Assembly: GCA_946481495.1 (NCBI GenBank)
Contig: CAMLNW010000001.1
Coordinates: 1-41,750 of the forward strand
Direction: 5' to 3'
DNA length: 41,750 nucleotides
DNA from: an uncultured Actinomycetes bacterium
Lineage (GTDB): Bacteria; Actinomycetota; Thermoleophilia; Solirubrobacterales; Thermoleophilaceae
Part shown: positions 15,831 through 25,030 of the stretch, one piece after another
How the letters are laid out: each line of letters opens with the position of its first letter
Numbering within the stretch: position 1 is the first letter of the stretch
Notes under the pieces: model-generated
The model's input: the letters and a program-made list of their open reading frames with translations, nothing else
Database searches by the model: none
Told to the model about the DNA's origin: nothing
Translations under genes and position numbers: made by a program

Positions 15831-17506
15831 CGCGGCTCGAGCAGCACGATCCTCCGCGCGGCCTTGCCGGGCTTCCCCTTCGGGTTCCTGACGGTCGCCG
15901 TCAGGCGAGCGCCGAGCACGCCCTTTGCATCGACGACCGCCCGGCCCTTCTTCGGCACGGTGATCGTCAGCCGCACGGACTTGCCCTGCCGGATCGCGAA
16001 CGGCCGGCCGCCGAGCTTGACGTAGCGCTTGCGCTGCTTGGCCGACGCGCCGGCCAGCGGAGCGAGCTTGCGCGCCGAGCGCAGCGACAGGCGGCCGGCG
16101 CAGACGTCCGGTGCGCCGCGCACGCAACGCAGCTTCAGCTTCAGCTTGCCGCGACTGTTCAGCCGCGCCCGCTTGCCGACGATCTTCAAGATCGGCCGCG
16201 GCGGCGCGGCCTCGTCCGGCGGCTTCGGCGCGGCCGGCGGCTCGACGGCGAGCGTCGTGACCGAGCCGCCGCCGACGCCGTAGGCGAACCGCCCATCGGC
16301 GCTCACCGCAACGGCCTCGACATCGGCGAGGGCATTCCCCGCCTGCCCGCAACCGGGCTCCGGGATCGCCGCGATACCCACGCACGAGATCAGGCTGAGC
16401 GACCCGCTCGCCGAGCGACGGAACGAGCTCAGCGAGTTGCCGTTGCGCGACGCCGCGAACAGGACGTCGCCGGCGGGCGAGAAGGCGAGCCCGAAGACCG
16501 TGTTGACGCCCGGCGATGCCGAGCAGAACGGCGTCGTCTCGTTGTCGAGGCAGCTGAGCAGCGTGGGCGCTCCCGTGGCCGGAGCGAGCGACAGCGCCGT
16601 CAGGCCGCTGCCGTCGAACAGACCGACGTATGCGGTCTTGCCGTCGGGCGCGACGGCGATCGTCTGGGCCCCGGCCAGGTAGTCGTCGGAGAGCGTCTGC
16701 GGCGCGCTCAGCGCGCCCGATGCGGAGTCGCGCGTGAAGCCCGTCGCGGCGTCGCCGCGGGCAGAGAAGTAGACGTGCCCGCCGTCAGGGGCCACGTCGA
16801 CGTCCGTGGCATCGTCGAGTCCGTTGCCGCCGAACTGGGTGCAGGATGCGGTCGCGGCCGTCGTATGGCAGCCGACGAAGCTCAGCGCGCCGCTGCCCTG
16901 ATCGCGACTGAACGCGAACGCCGTGTCCCCAGCGTAGCCGGCGACGTAGGCGTGCTTGCCGTCGGGGCTGACCGCGATGCCACCCGATCCCGTAAGGCCA
17001 GGGACCGTCGTGCAACCGCTGACGGCCGTCGGCGTCAGACAACTTGCGAATGTGAGGCCACCGTCGGCAGCTCGTCGGTACTGGACGATTCCATTCGAGT
17101 AGTCGGCCACGTAGAGGTCAGCGCCATCGGGCGTGAGGTCGAGCCCAAACGGCTCGTCGAGGTGGTCGTCCGCCGTGCAGCCGTCGGCGACGGAACCGCG
17201 ACAGGGGCCGAGGGTCAGCGCGCCGGACAGGCCATCGCGAGTGAGCGCAACGAGGCGGCCCACGACTCCGTCGCCCGCAGTGCCGCCGACCGCGTAGAGC
17301 TGCTTGCCGTCAGGGCTCAGCTCGGCGTCGTGCATGCCGCGCAGCGCGGTTGTACCTGGCGTGCAGCCACGCAGCGCGGCCTCAGTGGGCGTCGAGACAC
17401 AGCCGAGCATGGTCAGCCCACCGGGCGGCGGCGCGGCGCCGGCAGGCGGAGCCGCCAACGCGGCCACGGCGATGAGGGACAGGAACAGGGTCGCGAGCTT
17501 GCGCAT
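15827..17506 (-). CDS. Secreted seven-bladed beta-propeller protein
   Basis: A 559-residue exported protein starting MRKLATLFLSLIAVAAL with a signal peptide cut near AGAAPP. ATG 17506 has GGAGG just upstream. Seven blade motifs are visible: DGKQLYAVGG, DGADLYVADYS, DGKHAYVAGYAG, DGGHVYFSARG, DGKTAYVGLFDG, AGDVLFAASRNG and DGRFAYGVGG. This is the pattern of the lactonase/YncE-like propeller family. Pairs of Cys occur in the loops (for example LGCVSTPTEAALRGC). After a Pro-rich linker a Lys/Arg-rich beta domain of about 110 residues ends the protein, like that of the HtaA protein in this window. An enzymatic lactonase role is not supported by specific residues; binding or structural roles are equally likely. 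Confidence 0.85.
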   Translation of the reverse strand: MRKLATLFLSLIAVAALAAPPAGAAPPPGGLTMLGCVSTPTEAALRGCTPGTTALRGMHDAELSPDGKQLYAVGGTAGDGVVGRLVALTRDGLSGALTLGPCRGSVADGCTADDHLDEPFGLDLTPDGADLYVADYSNGIVQYRRAADGGLTFASCLTPTAVSGCTTVPGLTGSGGIAVSPDGKHAYVAGYAGDTAFAFSRDQGSGALSFVGCHTTAATASCTQFGGNGLDDATDVDVAPDGGHVYFSARGDAATGFTRDSASGALSAPQTLSDDYLAGAQTIAVAPDGKTAYVGLFDGSGLTALSLAPATGAPTLLSCLDNETTPFCSASPGVNTVFGLAFSPAGDVLFAASRNGNSLSSFRRSASGSLSLISCVGIAAIPEPGCGQAGNALADVEAVAVSADGRFAYGVGGGSVTTLAVEPPAAPKPPDEAAPPRPILKIVGKRARLNSRGKLKLKLRCVRGAPDVCAGRLSLRSARKLAPLAGASAKQRKRYVKLGGRPFAIRQGKSVRLTITVPKKGRAVVDAKGVLGARLTATVRNPKGKPGKAARRIVLLEPR

Positions 17507-17670
17507 GGGGCCTCCGGCTTGACTGAACATTCCTTCCAAACGCCGCCATCGTCGCCGAATTACGCCAAAGGTGCGTGAACGCTGTCGCACACGCGCCCTC
17601 AGCCGTGACACAGCTCGGCGTACGGTGGTTCGATGCCGACCGGAGTCACCGCACCATACGTAACAGGTGG

Positions 17671-17676
17671 TACCGT
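17671..17676 (+). promoter_or_regulatory. -10 hexamer TACCGT, probable leaderless promoter of vapB
   Basis: TACCGT ends 7 nt before the GTG at 17684. This is the main reason for choosing that start over the ATG at 17633. Confidence 0.5.
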
Positions 17677-17683
17677 CGAAGCG

Positions 17684-17914
17684 GTGCGTAAGACGACTAT
17701 CTATCTCCCAGACGCTCTGGAGCGCCGGATGCGACAGGCGGCGGAGCGGCTCGGGATGTCCCGCGCCGACATGACCCGACAGGCGCTCGAGCAGTACCTG
17801 GACCGCAGCGAAAGTCAGCATGGACTGCCGCCGTCGGTCGGCATGGGCGACAACGCCAACGCTGGCGCGGCGGACTACAAGAATCGTCTCGCCAAGGGTT
17901 GGGGGCGGCGATGA
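17684..17914 (+). CDS. vapB: Ribbon-helix-helix antitoxin, VapB-like
   Basis: A 76-residue protein from GTG 17684. The beta-strand and helices VRKTTIYLPDALERRMRQAA followed by ERLGMSRADMTRQALEQYL form a typical ribbon-helix-helix DNA-binding fold. The C-terminal third is unstructured and would wrap the toxin. Its stop overlaps the vapC start (ATGA), the standard coupling of VapBC modules. As in the family it should bind its own promoter, but no clear operator palindrome was identified. The ATG at 17633 would add 17 residues ahead of the DNA-binding strand and is disfavoured. Confidence 0.85.
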   Translation: MRKTTIYLPDALERRMRQAAERLGMSRADMTRQALEQYLDRSESQHGLPPSVGMGDNANAGAADYKNRLAKGWGRR

Positions 17915-18324
17915 TCACTCTCGACACCTCCGGGATACTGGCCGCGCTGAACCGCGCGGATCCCGACCACCCGCGAGCAAGAAAGACCCTGCTGGGGGAG
18001 CGAGGGCCCTTGGTCGTACCCGCCGGGATACTCGCGGAGGCGGGGTACATGATCGAGGCCGATCTCGGCCCTGGCGTTCTACGACAGTTCGTCGAAGACG
18101 CCGACGCAGGCCACTACCGAGTCGACTGTGGCGACGGCGATCTGCGACGCATCGTGGATCTGCTCGAGACTTTCGAAGATCTACGGCTCGGCTTTGCCGA
18201 CGCCTGCGTGATCGCCTGCGCCGAGCGCAACGGCGGTCGTGTGCTGACCTTCGACGACCGCGACTTCGGCCCAGTCGCCCGCGCCGGATCGATCAAGCTC
18301 ATCCCCGAGGACAGGCGGCGCTAG
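17911..18324 (+). CDS. vapC: PIN-domain ribonuclease toxin, VapC-like
   Basis: A 137-residue PIN-domain protein starting MITLDTSGILAALNR. Expected acidic residues are present: D5 in LDTSG, the Glu in ILAEAGYMIE, the Asp in FADACVIACA, and DDRDF near residue 115. VapC toxins cleave tRNA or rRNA when not bound by VapB. Length and motif spacing are normal, so it should be active. ATG 17911 overlaps the vapB stop by four bases; an in-frame ATG at 17899 is possible but less well placed. Confidence 0.88.
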   Translation: MITLDTSGILAALNRADPDHPRARKTLLGERGPLVVPAGILAEAGYMIEADLGPGVLRQFVEDADAGHYRVDCGDGDLRRIVDLLETFEDLRLGFADACVIACAERNGGRVLTFDDRDFGPVARAGSIKLIPEDRRR

Positions 18325-18365
18325 CAACCCGCTCGCGGCGCGCGAGCGCGTGTCAGGATGCGCAA

Positions 18366-19649
18366 ATGCGCTCGACTCGCTTCACGCTCAGCCTGCTCGC
18401 ACTCGTACTGCTGCTGACGGCGCTGCCGGCAAGCGCCACGGCCGGACCGGCAGCCTCCGGCCGGCTGCTCGTCGGCTTCGATCAGGGCGCGTCGAAGGAC
18501 CGCCAGCAGGAGATCCTCGCGGCGTTGAAGGGGCGCTTGGCGAAGCGCTTCGCGGGAATCAAGGGCGGCCGACTGACACTCGTCAAGCCGCGCGGCGGCA
18601 TCGCGCTCGCGCTGCTGCGCAAGCGGCTCGCCGCCCATCCCGACGTCGCCTACGCCGAGCCCGACTACTACCTGTTCACCCACGCGACCAAGCAGCCGAA
18701 CGATCCGCTCTACCCGCTCCAGTGGCCGGTCGCCGAGAACCCGGACGGGCATGACATCGACGCGCCGACGGCCTGGGCGCAGCGGACGAGCTGCGCGAAG
18801 GTGGCGGTCGTCGACACGGGCATCGACACCGATCATCCCGACCTCGTCAAGAACCTCTACAAGAGCGATGACAAGCCGAACAACAACAAGGACGACGACA
18901 AGAACGGCTACGTCGACGACACCTACGGCTTCAACGTCATCAAGGGCAAGGGGTCAGGCGAGGACGACAACGGCCACGGCACCCACGTCGCCGGGATCGT
19001 CGCCGGCCGCGCCAACGACTCGGTCGGCGTGTCGGGCATCTGCTGGTCGGCGAAGGTGATGCCGGTCAAGTTCATGAACGCGAAGGGCAAGGGCTCGACC
19101 TCCGACGCGATCGCCGCAATCCAGTACGCGGTCAAGAAGGGCTTCAAGATCGTCAACGGGTCGTTCGGCTCGAGCTCGAAGTCGTCCGCGCTGCACGACG
19201 TTGTCGACTACGCCCAGGATCACAAGGTGCTGCTCGTCTTCGCCGCCGGCAACAACGGCCAGAACATCGACAAGCACCCCGAGTACCCGGCCGCGTACAC
19301 CGACTCGAACATCCTGGCCGTCGCCGCGACGACCGACGAGGACCAGCTCGCCTCGTTCTCGAACTGGGGCTCGACCGGCGTCGACGTCGCGGCGCCCGGC
19401 GACAACGTCCTCTCGACCTACCTCGGCGGCGGCTACAAGACGCTGTCCGGAACCTCGATGGCCGCGCCCTACGCCGCCGGCCTCGCCGCCCTGCTGCGCA
19501 AGCAGGAGTCCGACGCCACCTACGGCCAGCTGCGCAAGGCGATCCGCGAGAAGGTCGACAAGCCGCCGGCGCTCAAGGGCAAGGTCGTCTACAACGGCCG
19601 CATCAACGCCTGGAAGGCGCTGAAGGCGATCCCGGGCCTCGTCGACTGA
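18366..19649 (+). CDS. Secreted subtilisin-like serine protease (S8)
   Basis: A 427-residue exported preproprotein. The signal peptide covers residues 1-27. An inhibitor-I9-like propeptide lies at about 30-105, ending in HPDVAYAEPDYYLF. The catalytic domain has D150 (VAVVDTGIDTDHPD), H204 (NGHGTHVAGIVAG), the oxyanion Asn in FAAGNNGQN, and S364 in SGTSMAAP. An Asp/Asn/Lys-rich loop after the first motif (KSDDKPNNNKDDDKNGY) may bind calcium. ATG 18366 begins the signal peptide and is preceded by CAGGAT 6 nt upstream, a weaker version of the local leaderless -10. Its 3' end overlaps the convergent GGDEF-HD-GYP gene by 47 nt. Confidence 0.93.
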   Translation: MRSTRFTLSLLALVLLLTALPASATAGPAASGRLLVGFDQGASKDRQQEILAALKGRLAKRFAGIKGGRLTLVKPRGGIALALLRKRLAAHPDVAYAEPDYYLFTHATKQPNDPLYPLQWPVAENPDGHDIDAPTAWAQRTSCAKVAVVDTGIDTDHPDLVKNLYKSDDKPNNNKDDDKNGYVDDTYGFNVIKGKGSGEDDNGHGTHVAGIVAGRANDSVGVSGICWSAKVMPVKFMNAKGKGSTSDAIAAIQYAVKKGFKIVNGSFGSSSKSSALHDVVDYAQDHKVLLVFAAGNNGQNIDKHPEYPAAYTDSNILAVAATTDEDQLASFSNWGSTGVDVAAPGDNVLSTYLGGGYKTLSGTSMAAPYAAGLAALLRKQESDATYGQLRKAIREKVDKPPALKGKVVYNGRINAWKALKAIPGLVD

Positions 19650-21600
19650 GGCGACGGTGCTCGCCTAGCTGCACCACGACCGCGGAGTCATGCTCACGCT
19701 CGGCGACGACTGCGTCGAGCGCCTCGACGCAGTCGACATCGAACTGCGTGCCGACACAGCGCTTCAACTCGGCCAGCGCGGCGGCGCTATCGCGGGTCTC
19801 GCGATACGCGCGTCCGGAGACCATCGCGCTGTAGGCGTCGCAGACGGCGATGATCCGCGAGCCGAGCGGGATCTGACGACCAGCCAGCCCATCCGGATAG
19901 CCCGAGCCATCGACATGCTCGTGACTCGAGCGGACGAGCTTGGCGGCGCGTGCCAGCGCTGGAGCCGCCGACAGAATCCGCTCTCCGATCACCGGGTGAC
20001 GGCGCATGAACGCCCACTCGCCCTCGTCGAGCGGCCCTGGCTTTTCGAGCACCTTGTCAGGTATCGCGATCTTGCCCGCGTCGTGGAGCGACGCCGCTTG
20101 CAGGAGCGGCTCGCGATCGTCGTAGGGCAGCTCGAGCTGCTCCGCGACAAGATCGCAGAGACCAGTCACCTCGTCGAGATGAACACCCAGAGCAGGACTG
20201 CGCTCAGACAGGATCCTCAGCAGGACATCGGCGCTTTGGCGGCCGGCCAGGCCGCGGCCGTCCCCGCTCTTGTTGGCATACATCCTGCGGTCCGCCTCAC
20301 GGAGCGCCTCGGTGGCGGTCGCTGCCTCATCCGGCAGCACCACCAATCCATAGGACGCGGTAATGCTGAAGCCCTCGCCACGCTCGACGAGCGCCGCGGC
20401 GGCAAGTGCGACGACCGCCTCGGGATCGCGCTCCCCGAGTGAGCTCAACACGCAGAACTCGTCACCGCCGATCCGGTACGCCATGGCCCGGCCGTCCAGC
20501 ACGCGCTCGAGGCGCTGGGCAACCCGCGTCAGCAGCGAGTCGCCAGCCGGATGCCCGAAGGTGTCGTTGTAGACCTTGAAGCCGTCGAGGTCGAAGAGCG
20601 CGACGACAAGCGGACGAGCGGACGTCGCTTCGAGCAGCCCGAGCTCGAGATCGGACAGCAGGCTGCGGCGGTTGCCGAGCCCGGTGAGCGGGTCGTGCAG
20701 CGCCTGGTGGATCAGCTCCCCGGCGACGCGCCGCTGCTCGGTCACGTCCTCAACCTGGGCGATCGCATAGCCGCGCCCGTCGGCCTCGGTGTGCAGCAGT
20801 GACACGCTCGCCGTGGCCCAACGGGTCTGGCCGCTCGCATGGCGGATCCGCAACTCCAGTTCGACGCTGCCGTCGCCGTGGCCCAGCAGGCTCCCGAGTC
20901 CGTCGATCACGGTCGACGCGTCTTCGGGATCGACCACGATCTCGAAGCCGTTCTCCTCGAGGCGCTCACGTGAGTACCCGGTGAGATCGCACATCGCCTG
21001 GTTGACCTGGTCGATGTCGACGCCCTCGGCGCCGAAGGTGAACAGCGCCATGCCGATCGGAGCGCCCTCGAACGCCCCGCGGAAGCGCTCCTCGCTCTCC
21101 ACCGCACGGCGGTAGTACGCCTGCTCCTGCGCCCTGACGATCTCGTTGAGGCGCCAGGCGGCGACGCTCGCGAGGCCGGCTGCAACGACGAAGCCGCCGT
21201 GGATCGCCGCCCACTTCCAGGGGTGGGCGACCGCCGCTGGATGGTTGTAGACCGCGCTCGGGTCGATCGCCCCGGCGATGCCATGGTGGATGACGACGTA
21301 GGCGGCGGCAACCAGGAACGGAATCCAGTCCTCGTAGAGCGCCAGCACGACGATCGTCACGAAGAAGAGGAAGTGGCCCTCGATCGCGCCGTCCCAAATG
21401 TGGACGAGCAGCGCGCAAGCCGTGACTAGGCCGAATGAGACGAGCACGGAAGCGGCGCGGTGGCGGTGCTCCAGAAGAATGGCCGCTACCCCGATGATGA
21501 ACAGCCCGAGCGCGTGTGCTGCGCTGTGCGGCAGGCTGTTCCCCTGCGCGACGCTGAAGATCGTCAGCCCGACGCCCTCGGCGAACAGCAGCCCGACCAT
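19603..21600 (-). CDS. Membrane PAS-GGDEF-HD-GYP cyclic-di-GMP enzyme
   Basis: At least 665 residues from ATG 21600: a hydrophobic sensor region (about 1-150), a PAS domain (about 165-290), GGDEF (about 300-440) and HD-GYP (about 460-630). The GGDEF motif GGDEF at 378-382 is intact, with LFDLDGFKVYNDTFGH upstream. The canonical I-site five residues before it is absent. The HD-GYP part has HDAGK at 506-510 and HEHVDGSGYPDG, so it may hydrolyse cyclic di-GMP. Having both activities in one chain is known, and usually one dominates. ATG 21600 is minimal: the frame stays open upstream and LPDYAWLHRHHA just before it looks like protein. A CTG at 21696 has a strong ribosome site (AAGGAGGG). Confidence 0.88.
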   Translation of the reverse strand: MVGLLFAEGVGLTIFSVAQGNSLPHSAAHALGLFIIGVAAILLEHRHRAASVLVSFGLVTACALLVHIWDGAIEGHFLFFVTIVVLALYEDWIPFLVAAAYVVIHHGIAGAIDPSAVYNHPAAVAHPWKWAAIHGGFVVAAGLASVAAWRLNEIVRAQEQAYYRRAVESEERFRGAFEGAPIGMALFTFGAEGVDIDQVNQAMCDLTGYSRERLEENGFEIVVDPEDASTVIDGLGSLLGHGDGSVELELRIRHASGQTRWATASVSLLHTEADGRGYAIAQVEDVTEQRRVAGELIHQALHDPLTGLGNRRSLLSDLELGLLEATSARPLVVALFDLDGFKVYNDTFGHPAGDSLLTRVAQRLERVLDGRAMAYRIGGDEFCVLSSLGERDPEAVVALAAAALVERGEGFSITASYGLVVLPDEAATATEALREADRRMYANKSGDGRGLAGRQSADVLLRILSERSPALGVHLDEVTGLCDLVAEQLELPYDDREPLLQAASLHDAGKIAIPDKVLEKPGPLDEGEWAFMRRHPVIGERILSAAPALARAAKLVRSSHEHVDGSGYPDGLAGRQIPLGSRIIAVCDAYSAMVSGRAYRETRDSAAALAELKRCVGTQFDVDCVEALDAVVAEREHDSAVVVQLGEHRRLSRRGPGSPSAPSRR

Positions 21601-21767
21601 CGCGTGGTGGCGGTGCAGCCACGCGTAGTCCGGCAGCGTTCGCCCCGTCGGAACCAGCAGTCGCAGCCGCGAGGCCGCACTTTGGTGAGCGTCCAGTTTC
21701 CCCGTCCCTCCTTGGGGCCACGCTACCTCCGCCGCATTCGCTTGTCTAGATGGCCAAGAGGCTGAAT

Positions 21768-21789
21768 CCGGAACCGCTACCGGTTCCGG
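21768..21789. promoter_or_regulatory. 22-bp palindrome upstream of the efflux gene, possible operator
   Basis: CCGGAACCG (21768-21776) and CGGTTCCGG (21781-21789) form perfect 9-bp arms around CTAC. The palindrome lies between divergent genes, just upstream of where the -35 of the efflux promoter would fall. Size and symmetry fit a TetR-type operator; no regulator gene is adjacent. Confidence 0.5.
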
Positions 21790-21820
21790 GCTCGCTCCTC
21801 GGTCATCGCCCGCGCAGGGC

Positions 21821-21826
21821 TAACGT
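21821..21826 (+). promoter_or_regulatory. -10 hexamer TAACGT, probable leaderless promoter
   Basis: TAACGT ends 7 nt before the GTG at 21834 and supports it over the ATG at 21750. Confidence 0.5.
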
Positions 21827-21833
21827 TGGCGGA

Positions 21834-23432
21834 GTGACCGACGACGCTCGCGTCAAGCGCCTCACGCTGATCGCGGCGATCCTGGGATCGGGGGTGGTGT
21901 TCCTCGACGGGACCGTGGTCAACGTCGCGCTGCCGGCGATCGTCGACGAGTTGGACACCGGCTTCGTCGCACAGCAGTGGATCGTCGAGGCCTACCTGCT
22001 GACGCTCGGGGCGCTGCTGCTGGTCGGCGGCTCGCTTGGCGACATCCTCGGCCGCAAACTGGTCTTCATGGCGGGGCTGGCCGGCTTCGGCGCGACGTCG
22101 CTGCTCTGCGCCGTGGCGCCGAACGCCGAGGCGCTGATCGCGGCGCGGACGCTCCAGGGGGCCGCCGGCGCGCTGCTCGTCCCGGCGAGCCTGGCGCTGA
22201 TCACAGCGACGTTCCCGGCCGACGAGCGCGGCACGGCGATCGGGTCTTGGACCGCCTGGACCGGGATCGCCTTCGTGATCGGACCGCTCGGCGGCGGCGC
22301 GATCGTCGAGCACGTCTCGTGGCGCTGGATCTTCGCGATCAACGTGCCGCTGGTGCTGCTGACGCTGGCGCTCGCGCGCGGGATGCGCGAGAGCTTCGAC
22401 GAGCAGGTCTCGAAGCGGATCGACTACCTCGGGGCGGTGCTGGTCGCGTTCGGCCTCGGCGGCCCTGTCTTCGCGCTGATCGAGCAGCAGAACTACGGCT
22501 GGGGCGACCCGCTCGTCTGGCTCCCGTTCGCCGTCGGCGTGGTGCTGCTCGTCGCCTTCGTCGCGCACGAGCGCCGCACCGACCATCCGATGCTGCCGCT
22601 GGGCCTGTTCCGCTCGCGCAACTTCAGCGTCGGCAACCTGTCGACGCTGGGAATCTACGGCGGGCTCGGCGCGGCCACCTTCTTCGCGACGATCTTTCTC
22701 CAGCAGGTCGCCGGCTACAGCCCGATCGCCGCTGGCCTCGCGCTGATGCCGATCACGCTCGTGATGTGGGTCCTGTCGAGCCGCTTCGGACGGCTTTCGG
22801 ACCGGATCGGGCCGCGGTTGCTGATGGGCATCGGGCCGATTGTCGCCGGCATCGGCCTGATCTGGATGGGCCGGCTCGGCACCGACGTGGACTACGTGAC
22901 GGACTTGCTGCCGGGCGTGCTGGTCTTCTCGCTCGGACTGTCGGCGACGGTCGCGCCGCTGACGACGACCGTGCTCGGCTCGGTGCCGGAGCACAACGCG
23001 GGCGTGGCGAGCGGCGTCAACAACCAGGTCGCACGCGTCGCCGGGCTGCTGGCGATCGCGGTGCTCGGAGCGGTCGTAGCGGCGCGCTTCGAGAACGTGC
23101 TCGACGAGCGCGCCGCCGGATTGCCGGCTCCGGCGCGCGGCGCCGTGGAGGACGCGCGTCCGCTGTCGGGCGGGGTTGACGGCATGGCGGCGCTCGACCG
23201 TCCCGTCGAGCAGGCCTCGGTATCCGCCTACCACGCCGGGATGGCAGTCGGCGGCGGACTGGTGATCGTCGGCGGAGTGATCTCACTGATCGGGATCGCC
23301 AACCCCCGGCGGCGCAAGGAGGGCGAGATCGAGACCGGGGAGCTGGTGCCCGCCCACACGACTGCCTCCTATGGGCCTTGTCCGCCTGTCGAGGACGAGC
23401 CGGACAGATCTTCGACGCGCGTACATACGTAG
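21834..23432 (+). CDS. MFS multidrug efflux transporter, DHA2 (14-TM, EmrB/QacA type)
   Basis: A 532-residue integral membrane protein that would export drugs or metabolites with proton exchange. Typical family pieces are [15 protein letters not shown] in TM1, the motif-A-like loop [14 protein letters not shown], the antiporter motif C region in [16 protein letters not shown], and [11 protein letters not shown] after TM6. About 14 hydrophobic segments are present, then a cytosolic tail rich in charged residues. GTG 21834 is chosen by the hexamer 7 nt upstream and the match of the N-terminus to TM1. A 22-bp palindrome upstream suggests ligand-responsive control. The substrate is not predictable. 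Confidence 0.9.
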   Translation: MTDDARVKRLTLIAAILGSGVVFLDGTVVNVALPAIVDELDTGFVAQQWIVEAYLLTLGALLLVGGSLGDILGRKLVFMAGLAGFGATSLLCAVAPNAEALIAARTLQGAAGALLVPASLALITATFPADERGTAIGSWTAWTGIAFVIGPLGGGAIVEHVSWRWIFAINVPLVLLTLALARGMRESFDEQVSKRIDYLGAVLVAFGLGGPVFALIEQQNYGWGDPLVWLPFAVGVVLLVAFVAHERRTDHPMLPLGLFRSRNFSVGNLSTLGIYGGLGAATFFATIFLQQVAGYSPIAAGLALMPITLVMWVLSSRFGRLSDRIGPRLLMGIGPIVAGIGLIWMGRLGTDVDYVTDLLPGVLVFSLGLSATVAPLTTTVLGSVPEHNAGVASGVNNQVARVAGLLAIAVLGAVVAARFENVLDERAAGLPAPARGAVEDARPLSGGVDGMAALDRPVEQASVSAYHAGMAVGGGLVIVGGVISLIGIANPRRRKEGEIETGELVPAHTTASYGPCPPVEDEPDRSSTRVHT

Positions 23433-23460
23433 AGACCGTCCCCGTGGCGAAGATCGGGGC

Positions 23461-24198
23461 ATGGGTGCGCGAGTGCCACAGATCGTGGCCTTCGGAGGCG
23501 GAGGCTTCTCGATGGAGGCGGGGAACCCGCTCCTCGACGACTACGTCCTGGGCCTTACTGGCAAACCGCGTCCGAAGGTCTGCTTCCTCCCCACGGCGTC
23601 GGGCGACGCCGACCACTACATCGTCCGCTTCTACCGCCAGTTCGCGACCCGCTGCGACGCTAGTCACGTCTCGCTGTTCCGGCGCGATCGCGAGGGCGTC
23701 GAGAGCGACTTCGCCAACCACCTGCTGGCACAGGACCTGATCTACGTCGGCGGCGGCAACGTCGTCAGCCTGCTCGGGACCTGGCGCGCCCATGGGCTGC
23801 ACGCGGTGCTGCGGCGGGCCTGGCGGCAGGGTGTCGTGCTTTGCGGTCCGTCAGCCGGTTCGCTGTGCTGGTTCGCCGAGGCGCTGACGGCGTTCCACTC
23901 CGACCCCTACCGCGTCCAGGGGCTAGGGCTGCTGCCGCACTCGAACTGCGTCCACTACGACGCCGAGCCGCAGCGGCGCGAGGAGTACCGGCGCTTCGTC
24001 GGCGACGGTATGCGGCCCGGCTACGCGGCCGACGACGGCGCAGCGCTGCACTTCGTCGGCAAGGACCTCGCACGTGTGGTCAGCTCACGGCCGCACGCGC
24101 GCGCCTTCCGCGTCGAGCCGCACGGCAGCGAAGTGGTCGAGACGCCGCTTGACGTCGAGTACCTTGGGGCGCAGATGCCCGAGCTGGCCACGGCGTGA
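23461..24198 (+). CDS. Peptidase S51 family protein (dipeptidase E-like), copy 1
   Basis: A 245-residue cytosolic alpha/beta protein. VAFGGGGFSMEAGNPLLDDY opens the fold, LPTASGD follows, and IYVGGGN precedes the nucleophile elbow GPSAGSLCWF with S131. NCVHYDAEPQRREEY supplies the probable catalytic His. S51 members include dipeptidase E (Asp-X dipeptides) and cyanophycinase; this Ser-centred family differs from subtilisins. ATG 23461 begins the first strand. A weak -10 (GAAGAT) lies 6 nt upstream. The next gene overlaps by four bases and encodes a paralogue. Confidence 0.85.
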   Translation: MGARVPQIVAFGGGGFSMEAGNPLLDDYVLGLTGKPRPKVCFLPTASGDADHYIVRFYRQFATRCDASHVSLFRRDREGVESDFANHLLAQDLIYVGGGNVVSLLGTWRAHGLHAVLRRAWRQGVVLCGPSAGSLCWFAEALTAFHSDPYRVQGLGLLPHSNCVHYDAEPQRREEYRRFVGDGMRPGYAADDGAALHFVGKDLARVVSSRPHARAFRVEPHGSEVVETPLDVEYLGAQMPELATA

Positions 24199-25010
24199 GC
24201 GAAGCGGAGGTCGTCCCGGAGGGGCGCCGGACGCTCGTCGCGCTCGGCGGTGGCGGCTTCACGATGGAACCGGACAATCCGGCGCTCGACGAGTTCGTGC
24301 TCGGGCTGGCGGCGAGACGCGCCGACACGCCGCGAATCCTCTTCCTGCCGACGGCGTCCGGCGACCCGACCGGTCAGATCAACGCCTTCCGCGCCCGCTT
24401 CGGTGGCCGCAACGACTGCGAGGCCGCCCACCTGTCGCTGTTCAACCTGCATGGCAGCACGCGCACGCTCGAGGAGGTCGTGCGCGAACAGGACGTGATC
24501 TACGCCGGCGGCGGCTCGATGCGCAATCTGCTCGCGATCTGGCGCGCCCACGACCTCGACCGGCTGCTGATCGAAGCCTGGGAGCGCGGCACCGTGCTCG
24601 CCGGCATCAGCGCCGGCGCGATGTGCTGGTTCGAGGGGGGAGTGACGAAGTCGAGCGGCCCGCCGGAGCCGATCGCCGGACTTGGCGTCCTGCCGGGCTC
24701 GCTGTCCGTCCACGCCGACGGCGAGCCGGAGCGGCTGCCGGTCTGGCTCGACGCCGTCCGCCGCGGTGAGCTTCCCGGCGGCTGGGCCGCCGACGACGGC
24801 TGCGCCGTGCTGTTCCGCGGCCGCCGCTTCGAGCGCGCCGTCAGTTCACGCCCGGGCGCCGCGGCGCTGCGCGTCGATGCCGTCGAGGGCGAGCTCGTCC
24901 GCCGCAGGATCGAAGCCGAGCTACTCGACTCGCCCACCCTCGGCGGCGGGCCACCGAGCGACGACATCCTCGAGCTCCGTCAGGTCCAGCGGCTGCGCGG
25001 CCGGCGCTGA
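24195..25010 (+). CDS. Peptidase S51 family protein (dipeptidase E-like), copy 2
   Basis: A 271-residue paralogue of the preceding protein, starting at a GTG that overlaps its stop (GTGA). Shared landmarks: LVALGGGGFTMEPDNPALDE, LFLPTASGD, VIYAGGGS, and the nucleophile elbow GISAGAMCWF with S139. The probable His is in LSVHADGEPE and AADDGCAVLF matches AADDGAALHF of copy 1. Retention of both catalytic regions suggests two active enzymes with different specificity or a heteromer. Co-expression is enforced by translational coupling. The physiological peptide is unknown. Confidence 0.85.
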   Translation: MSEAEVVPEGRRTLVALGGGGFTMEPDNPALDEFVLGLAARRADTPRILFLPTASGDPTGQINAFRARFGGRNDCEAAHLSLFNLHGSTRTLEEVVREQDVIYAGGGSMRNLLAIWRAHDLDRLLIEAWERGTVLAGISAGAMCWFEGGVTKSSGPPEPIAGLGVLPGSLSVHADGEPERLPVWLDAVRRGELPGGWAADDGCAVLFRGRRFERAVSSRPGAAALRVDAVEGELVRRRIEAELLDSPTLGGGPPSDDILELRQVQRLRGRR

Positions 25011-25030
25011 GCCGTAGCCGCCGTCGTTGT

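Noticed and set aside
15533..17578. 681-codon plus-strand open frame opposite the propeller gene
   Set aside because: Shadow frame in GC-rich DNA: Arg/Ala-rich, no motifs, and opposite a gene with signal peptide and seven blade repeats.
21777..23234. 485-codon minus-strand frame opposite the efflux pump gene
   Set aside because: Composition is Arg/Asp/Gln/His-rich without any fold signature; the plus strand encodes clear MFS motifs.
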